A stretch of DNA of 9,152 nucleotides from JBBTYG01 sp964418085 (GTDB lineage Bacteria > Patescibacteriota > Minisyncoccia > UBA6257 > 2-01-FULL-56-20), in the NCBI GenBank assembly GCA_964418085.1, contig CAYQKB010000040.1, positions 1-9,152 on the forward strand, in the 5' to 3' direction. Below, piece by piece: positions 5,263 through 9,152 of the stretch; the stretch's first letter is position 1, and each line of letters opens with the position of its first letter. The notes beneath the pieces were generated by a model. The model did not search any database. It was not told the DNA's origin and worked only from the letters and a program-made list of their open reading frames with translations. A program made the translations under genes and the position numbers.

Positions 5263-6274
5263 TCAAATCCGCCGTAAGCGTATACGCCCGCACGAACGAA
5301 TCATCCACGTGCGCATAGAGCATGCCTTTCCCTTTCCCCTCTAAAACAAAATGGCTCGCGAAAGTAATTGTCCTCGCCTCGCTGTCTTGTATAAACGGCT
5401 CGGGAGAAATCCAATCTATTTTCCCATGCTCGTAATCATAAATAAAGAGCCCGACGGAAAACATACCGTAGAGTATTTTATCATTCACGCGCGTGTTCGC
5501 CTCGCGGCCGTTCATAATACCAAGCAGCTTTCCCTCTCCAATATCTATAAACTCCCGAGGCAAAAGCGGCCCCGGCGACGCATGCCCGCCAATCCACGGA
5601 ATTGTATGCTCCTTTGGATGAAAGGCGACCTCGCCAAATTTCCAAGGTTTCCCCATATCCTCGGCAATCGCCACACGCACAACCGAGTAGATAAAATCTT
5701 TTTCTCGTCTTGAGGATTCAACTAAATTATATCGAAAACCTTGAGCGTTCCTTGGCGCGATCGACACTTCTTTTGCTCCTTCAAAATTGTTTTCCTTCCG
5801 GGCCATGAGCACAGGCTCGCTCATCACGAGCGAATCGAGACCCTTCCCCACCGCATGCCCCACATGCACGTGCGCATGTTTTTCCGGGCCACTTTTATTT
5901 ATAAACGGCATCGTAAAGTACGCGTGCACAAGTCCCTTCTCGTCTACAAAAATATCCGGATCCTCAAGCCCGATAAATTCTCGATCTATCCCCTCAAGCT
6001 CGGCAATAATCTCCGCTTCATTTTTTATGCGGAGCCGCTCGCCGATCTCAAACTTTTCCAAAGAATTTCCCGCGACGAGATGCAACTCGCTTCTATCCAC
6101 GTAGCCCTTCACGTCCACGTCCCCTTCGCGGCTCACAATGCACCGAATAATCCCTTCTCTATTATCCCGTGCAGGATTAAGCGTGATCGCCATCACGTGC
6201 TTGAACCGCGTCCCGGCTTCCACCACTTTCCCCGGATGTTCAAAATAATTTTTTTGTTTATTCATACTATACAT
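5234..6274 (-). CDS. GH130-like five-bladed beta-propeller protein (probable glycoside phosphorylase or hydrolase)
   Basis: A 346-aa (or 343-aa) soluble protein with no signal peptide or membrane segment. Features recall GH130 and related five-bladed propeller glycosidases: GLEDPDIFVDEKGLVHAYFT (residues 102-121), corresponding to the E-D-P-R-I blade motif whose Asp is catalytic in GH130; WIGGHASPGPLLP (227-239), like the conserved GG-x-P-P stretch; GEGKLLGIMNGRE (247-258); and YAHVDDSFVRAYT (320-332), like the terminal Y-G-A-A-D segment. GH130 enzymes mostly phosphorolyse beta-mannosides, but the substrate here is unknown and the match is by motif only. Start: ATG at 6274 or ATG at 6265 (MNKQKNYF); neither has a ribosome binding site. 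It is a single-gene unit between repeat copies 5 and 4, and its last seven or eight codons are part of copy 4's outer stem. Confidence 0.82.
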   Translation of the reverse strand: MYSMNKQKNYFEHPGKVVEAGTRFKHVMAITLNPARDNREGIIRCIVSREGDVDVKGYVDRSELHLVAGNSLEKFEIGERLRIKNEAEIIAELEGIDREFIGLEDPDIFVDEKGLVHAYFTMPFINKSGPEKHAHVHVGHAVGKGLDSLVMSEPVLMARKENNFEGAKEVSIAPRNAQGFRYNLVESSRREKDFIYSVVRVAIAEDMGKPWKFGEVAFHPKEHTIPWIGGHASPGPLLPREFIDIGEGKLLGIMNGREANTRVNDKILYGMFSVGLFIYDYEHGKIDWISPEPFIQDSEARTITFASHFVLEGKGKGMLYAHVDDSFVRAYTLTADLIKPHLKSRY

Positions 6275-6294
6275 TTAACTTTAACACACGACTA

Positions 6295-6406
6295 AAAAAC
6301 GATACGGAGTATTTTTGAAACCGTACCGGAGCGTGACGACGCGAGGTCGAGGAATTTTTCAGTAGGAAAAATATCCTGTGTTTCAAAAATACTCCGTATT
6401 GTTTTT
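6295..6406 (-). repeat. structured intergenic element, copy 5 (terminator-like)
   Basis: The arms 6295-6321 and 6380-6406 pair over 27 positions, 26 Watson-Crick and one G.T, with no gap. The core has GCGT-GACG-ACGC (6331-6342), a perfect tetraloop hairpin whose last pair is T-A instead of the C-G of copies 1 and 3, and GGAATTTTTC (6351-6360) with GAAAAATATCC (6366-6376), one extra A at 6373. On the minus strand the stem ends in six T (6294-6299), so this copy could also work as an intrinsic terminator. It begins 14 nt after the stop of the 46-aa gene and ends 20 nt before the first possible GH130-like start. Confidence 0.88.
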
Positions 6407-6420
6407 AGCCACCACCCCAT

Positions 6421-6561
6421 TCACCTCTTCCCTTTATGTTTAAAAAACTCGACTTGGCGAAGCCGCTTCACCGCCTCGGCACGCGTTTTATACGGACCGC
6501 CCAAATTTCTCCGGGTTTTTTCGGAAAGCACGTAATAACCGTTTTTCTTTTTGACAATCAT
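6421..6561 (-). CDS. 46-aa basic orphan protein
   Basis: A short ORF opening MIVKKKNGYYVLSEKTRRNL and ending KHKGKR. It has a beta-hairpin-like start (K-x-GYYVLSEKT) followed by GGPYKTRAEAVKRLRQVEFFK, the turn-plus-helix pattern seen in many tiny phage and Patescibacteria proteins that resemble a single strand-strand-helix unit (compare 'G-x-Y-x-V-x-S-E-x-G-K-x-L-G-x-x-x-S-x-x-x-A-x-x-Q-L'). About a third of its residues are Lys or Arg, so nucleic acid or ribosome binding is conceivable; no function is known to me. It lies 84 nt after the membrane-protein stop; a TATAGT hexamer sits 17 nt before its ATG and no Shine-Dalgarno sequence is visible. Repeat copy 5 follows the stop by 14 nt. It is coding by composition and by fit between neighbours. 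Confidence 0.7.
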   Translation of the reverse strand: MIVKKKNGYYVLSEKTRRNLGGPYKTRAEAVKRLRQVEFFKHKGKR

Positions 6562-6645
6562 GTTTTTAAATGTCTCAAACTATAAGACGTACAACTCGAC
6601 AATTGCTTTCACCCAGCCAATTTTAATTATCCCGCCCCATCATCA
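6562..6645. other. spacer between the membrane-protein gene and the 46-aa gene
   Basis: Eighty-four bases with no hairpin of note and no copy of the structured repeat. It is the only gap of more than 20 nt in the window without one. It contains a TATAGT hexamer on the minus strand but no matching -35 box at 16-18 nt. The 46-aa gene may therefore be read through from secA. Confidence 0.4.
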
Positions 6646-6909
6646 CTATCTCTTATTCCGTGAATTCAGCCACATCTTTTTGAAAAACGGCATCGCAAGA
6701 GTCGAAATCATAAAACCAGCAGTGGGAACAATAGCATTGATAAGCGGCCGCGAAATACCTATCGCCCACATATAAATCCCGATCGCTAAATATGTAAAGA
6801 GTGCAAGCAGAATCCTCCGAGTCCAGCTTGTCTCCCACGCTTTATCCTCTTCAACTTTGCGATTCCTTTCCTCAATTTTTTGAACACGCTCCTCTAAATT
6901 ATTTTCCAT
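6646..6909 (-). CDS. small two-helix membrane protein with N-terminal coiled coil, coupled to secA
   Basis: An 87-aa protein starting at the ATG at 6909 (MENNLEER). This start overlaps the end of secA by 11 nt; a longer in-frame start at 6978 would run through the SecA zinc-finger codons and adds a segment with no domain character. Residues 4-24 (LEERVQKIEERNRKVEEDKAW) form a heptad-like charged helix. Two hydrophobic segments follow: about 33-50 (ILLALFTYLAIGIYMWAI) and 55-77 (PLINAIVPTAGFMISTLAMPFFK), with a basic C-terminus. I recognise the general type, a small conserved membrane protein with a K-A-W-E-T-S-W-T-R-R signature before the first helix, but know no function. Overlap with secA implies translational coupling; a link to secretion is only guilt by association. 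Confidence 0.77.
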   Translation of the reverse strand: MENNLEERVQKIEERNRKVEEDKAWETSWTRRILLALFTYLAIGIYMWAIGISRPLINAIVPTAGFMISTLAMPFFKKMWLNSRNKR

Positions 6910-9152
6910 GGCATTTTTTGTATTTCTTCCCACTCCCGCACGGGCACGGGTCATTTCTGCCCACATTGCCTCCGACAACAGCCGACTGATTATTTGAAGC
7001 AGGAATATTTGCTCGTCCCCCGAGTCCCTGGTTGCCTGCCCCAGTCCCCGATGTCGCTTGAATCATTCTGAATAAATTCATAAATATCCACGCATCAAAA
7101 TTGCCCCAGAAATCTCTGAAAATTTTGTGCGCCTCATTTCTATATTCCACGAGCGGATCGCGCTGTCCGTACGCGCGGAGTCCCACAGAACCGGCAAGAG
7201 CCTCAAGCTCTTCCAAGTGATTCATCCACAGCATGTCGAGAATACTAAGCACCCGGCCAACCGTCTGCCCGTCCTCCGCCGCTTTATCGCTTTGCTTCCG
7301 AAGTACTTCACGCAAATCTTCCTCATTATTCATTATTCCAGATTCATTATTCTTATCCACAATTCCCGCATCCGTAAATGTTTTTTTGAGCTCGGCGAAT
7401 TTTTCCGGGTGCATCTCCCCGCCCTCAGGGCCAATTGCCTGCGCAGCCAAGCGCTCAAAATGCTCTTCCGCCGAATCGAAAACAATTTTTGAAAGCGCCT
7501 CCTTATTCAAACTCGTAATCACTTCAAGCCGGCGCGCGTACACCGCACCGCGCTGCTTGTTCAAAACATCATCGTATTCGAGTAAATGTTTTCGCATATC
7601 GAAGTTAGCACCCTCCACCTTCGCCTGCGCCTGTCCGACAATTTTCGACATCATGCCCGCCTCAATCGGCTCATCCTCCGGAACATTGAACCGCTCCATG
7701 ATATTTTTCAAACGATCTCCGCCAAAAATGCGAAGCAAGTCATCCTCCGCCGATAGGAAAAATCGCGACGAGCCCGGGTCGCCCTGCCGCCCCGATCGCC
7801 CACGGAGCTGGTTATCAATCCGGCGCGCCTCGTGCCGCTCCGTACCGATTACGTGTAGTCCCCCGACAGCGCGCACGCTCTCCGCTTCTTCCGGCGTCGG
7901 CGGATTACCACCCAAAATAATGTCCACGCCGCGGCCCGCCACATTTGTTGCCACCATCACCGCGCCGCGCTTGCCCGCCTGCGCGATAATCAAACCCTCA
8001 CGCTCGTTATTTTTCGCGTTCAGTACCTCGTGCGGAATGCCCGCTTTCTTAAGCATCGAGGAAATAAGTTCGTTCTTTTCGATTGAAGTCGTACCAAGCA
8101 AAATCGGCTGCCCCGCCTCATGCCGCTCCTTCACCTCCTTCACAACCGCCTTCCACCGCGCCTCCGCGGTTTTATAAATCACGTCTTCCAAATCTTTCCG
8201 GATTACCGGCTTATTTGTCGGTACGGTGATCACCTCCAGCTGATACACTTTATGAAATTCCTCCGCCGACGTCTGCGCCGTACCCGTCATACCGGAAATC
8301 TTTTTATACATCCGGAAATAGTTCTGTATCGAAATTTTCGCGTACGTCTTCGATTCCTCCTTCACAAGCACGCCTTCTTTCGCTTCAATCGCCTGGTGAA
8401 GCCCGCCCTGATACCGCCGTCCCAAAAGAAGCCGGCCGGTAAACTCGTCAACAATAATCACCTCCCCGTTTTTCACCACGTAATCTTTGTCTCTCGTAAA
8501 AAGCGCTTGCGCCTTCAAGCTCTCTTCCATAAAATGCACAAGCCGCAAATGCTCCGGCGCGTACAAATTATTCACTCCAACAATTTTTTCAACCTTCTCG
8601 ATTCCTTTCTCGGTAATGTTTACCGATCGGGTCTTTTCATCAACATCATAATCCTCATCACGCTTCAAATTTTTCACCACGCGCGCGAATGCTCTGTAAA
8701 ATCCCGAGGACTCCGCATCCGGCGCGGCGATAATGAGCGGCGTCCGCGATTCGTCAATTAAAATGCTGTCCACTTCATCAATGATGGCGAAATAATAGTC
8801 TCGCTGAACCCGATCCTCAAGCCGATACGCCAAATTGTCCCGCAAATAATCGAACCCAAACTCATGGTTTGTGCCATACGTTATGTCCGCCGCATACGCA
8901 TCCCGCCGCGACACCGGCTTCAAAAATTCCTGCTGCACCAAAAACGCGCCCGTAGTATCGCGCTCTTTATCGAGTAGCGCCGATCCTTCGGCGCCAGTCC
9001 TCGTGTCATTTGTGCCGTCTTCCTGTTTCGCTTGTACGTAAGCAGGGTCATACATATATGCGGCGTTCGGCACGAGACAACTCACGGTGAGTCCAAGCGC
9101 CCGATAAATTTGCCCCATCCACACCACATCGCGCCGCGCGGTGATGAAGCGC
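6899..9152 (-). CDS. secA: protein translocase ATPase SecA, N-terminus outside window
   Basis: The motor ATPase of the Sec translocase, which drives unfolded preproteins through SecYEG at the cytoplasmic membrane. The last 750 codons are present; the frame is open at base 9152, and the N-terminal part with Walker A is missing. Visible are ARRDVVWMGQIYRALGLTV at the window edge; AYAADITYGTNHEFGFDYLRDN; motif II DEVDSILIDESRTPLII (about 8779-8729); the preprotein crosslinking region; GMTGTA; ATNVAGRGVDIILGG (from 7951); GTERHEARRIDNQLRGRSGR with the arginine finger region (7846-7787); the helical scaffold LLEYDDVLNKQR and AYGQRDPLVEYRNEA; and a C-terminal zinc SEC-C motif, C-P-C-x8-C-H (about 6958-6902). 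Two oddities: about 40-45 extra residues follow GLTVSCLVP compared with E. coli SecA (roughly 9067-8909), and a short Asn-rich insertion is encoded by CATTATT repeats (7316-7351). The small membrane-protein gene overlaps its end. Confidence 0.97.
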   Translation of the reverse strand, partial: RFITARRDVVWMGQIYRALGLTVSCLVPNAAYMYDPAYVQAKQEDGTNDTRTGAEGSALLDKERDTTGAFLVQQEFLKPVSRRDAYAADITYGTNHEFGFDYLRDNLAYRLEDRVQRDYYFAIIDEVDSILIDESRTPLIIAAPDAESSGFYRAFARVVKNLKRDEDYDVDEKTRSVNITEKGIEKVEKIVGVNNLYAPEHLRLVHFMEESLKAQALFTRDKDYVVKNGEVIIVDEFTGRLLLGRRYQGGLHQAIEAKEGVLVKEESKTYAKISIQNYFRMYKKISGMTGTAQTSAEEFHKVYQLEVITVPTNKPVIRKDLEDVIYKTAEARWKAVVKEVKERHEAGQPILLGTTSIEKNELISSMLKKAGIPHEVLNAKNNEREGLIIAQAGKRGAVMVATNVAGRGVDIILGGNPPTPEEAESVRAVGGLHVIGTERHEARRIDNQLRGRSGRQGDPGSSRFFLSAEDDLLRIFGGDRLKNIMERFNVPEDEPIEAGMMSKIVGQAQAKVEGANFDMRKHLLEYDDVLNKQRGAVYARRLEVITSLNKEALSKIVFDSAEEHFERLAAQAIGPEGGEMHPEKFAELKKTFTDAGIVDKNNESGIMNNEEDLREVLRKQSDKAAEDGQTVGRVLSILDMLWMNHLEELEALAGSVGLRAYGQRDPLVEYRNEAHKIFRDFWGNFDAWIFMNLFRMIQATSGTGAGNQGLGGRANIPASNNQSAVVGGNVGRNDPCPCGSGKKYKKCHGK
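7324..7352. repeat. CATTATT micro-repeat inside secA
   Basis: On the plus strand CATTATT occurs three times in 29 bp (two in tandem, then a 7-nt spacer, then the third). It encodes an Asn-rich stretch, NNESGIMNNEE, in the C-terminal helical region of SecA and keeps the frame. It may be an expanded or inserted simple repeat; the consequence for SecA is probably a longer surface loop. Confidence 0.6.

Noticed and set aside
5741..6295. Plus-strand open frame of 184 codons
   Set aside because: Antisense to the GH130-like gene, with no recognisable motif.
319..6406. CRISPR array or IS200/IS605 ends as explanation for the five repeats
   Set aside because: The copies are separated by genes, spacing is irregular, there is no cas gene and no transposase in the window. 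A distant transposase acting on them remains possible but unsupported.
6646..6978. Longer version of the small membrane protein starting at 6978
   Set aside because: The extra 23 codons overlap the SecA zinc-finger codons in another frame; the ATG at 6909 begins the recognisable coiled coil and gives a normal short overlap.
7233..8177. Long plus-strand open frame of 314 codons opposite secA
   Set aside because: It is the antisense of conserved SecA motifs, is Ser/Arg/Pro-rich with no domain character, and reflects the codon bias of secA.
8120..8761. Plus-strand open frame of 213 codons opposite secA
   Set aside because: Also a shadow of secA, with His/Arg/Leu-rich composition typical of antisense frames.

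Overview
The window looks like chromosomal DNA of a Candidate Phyla Radiation (Patescibacteria) bacterium, probably a Parcubacteria-type lineage. This rests on gene flavour (DUF5666-type secreted protein, tiny orphan proteins, a nucleotidyltransferase domain of a kind I associate with Parcubacteria, small Nudix and MazG-like enzymes), on very compact transcription units and on the absence of Shine-Dalgarno sequences. It is an inference from family resemblance, not a search result. Every supported gene lies on the minus strand, so transcription runs from base 9152 towards base 1.

Layout in transcription order: partial secA (9152-6899), overlapped by a two-helix membrane protein (6909-6646); a 46-aa orphan gene (6561-6421); structured repeat copy 5 (6406-6295); a GH130-like beta-propeller protein (6265 or 6274 to 5234); repeat copy 4 (5262-5086); a secreted DUF5666-type protein (4959-4018); repeat copy 3 (4008-3902) and an intrinsic terminator (3876-3845); a tight unit of membrane-anchored cyclophilin (3828-3163), ASCH/DUF3850 protein (3153-2887) and Nudix hydrolase (2866-2405); repeat copy 2 (2396-2254); a coupled pair of MazG-like pyrophosphohydrolase (2227-1925) and nucleotidyltransferase/phospholipase-D fusion (1928-438); repeat copy 1 (419-319); and the first 96 codons of an MTH1-like Nudix hydrolase (290 to beyond base 1).

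The most striking thing is not a gene. Five intergenic elements of about 100-175 bp share one architecture: a long outer stem (18-27 bp) whose sequence differs from copy to copy but whose two arms match each other, enclosing a conserved core. In four copies the core folds into a small GCGY/RCGC tetraloop hairpin and a GGAATTT.../...AAATATCC hairpin that always carries one unpaired A. Helix positions change in compensating pairs between copies. All five have the same orientation, all start at or within about 20 nt of a stop codon, and none lies inside the closely spaced gene groups. They look like a family of operon-punctuating 3'-end elements, either RNA structures (terminator or 3'-protecting) or a small non-autonomous DNA repeat that has settled behind genes.

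The proteins fall into three themes: secretion and envelope (SecA, the small membrane protein, DUF5666 protein, anchored cyclophilin, PLD/cardiolipin-synthase-like enzyme), nucleotide clean-up (two Nudix enzymes, a MazG-like enzyme) and sugar chemistry (GH130-like propeller). No tRNA, rRNA, CRISPR array, transposase or phage gene was seen, and no gene-free stretch exceeds 300 bases.
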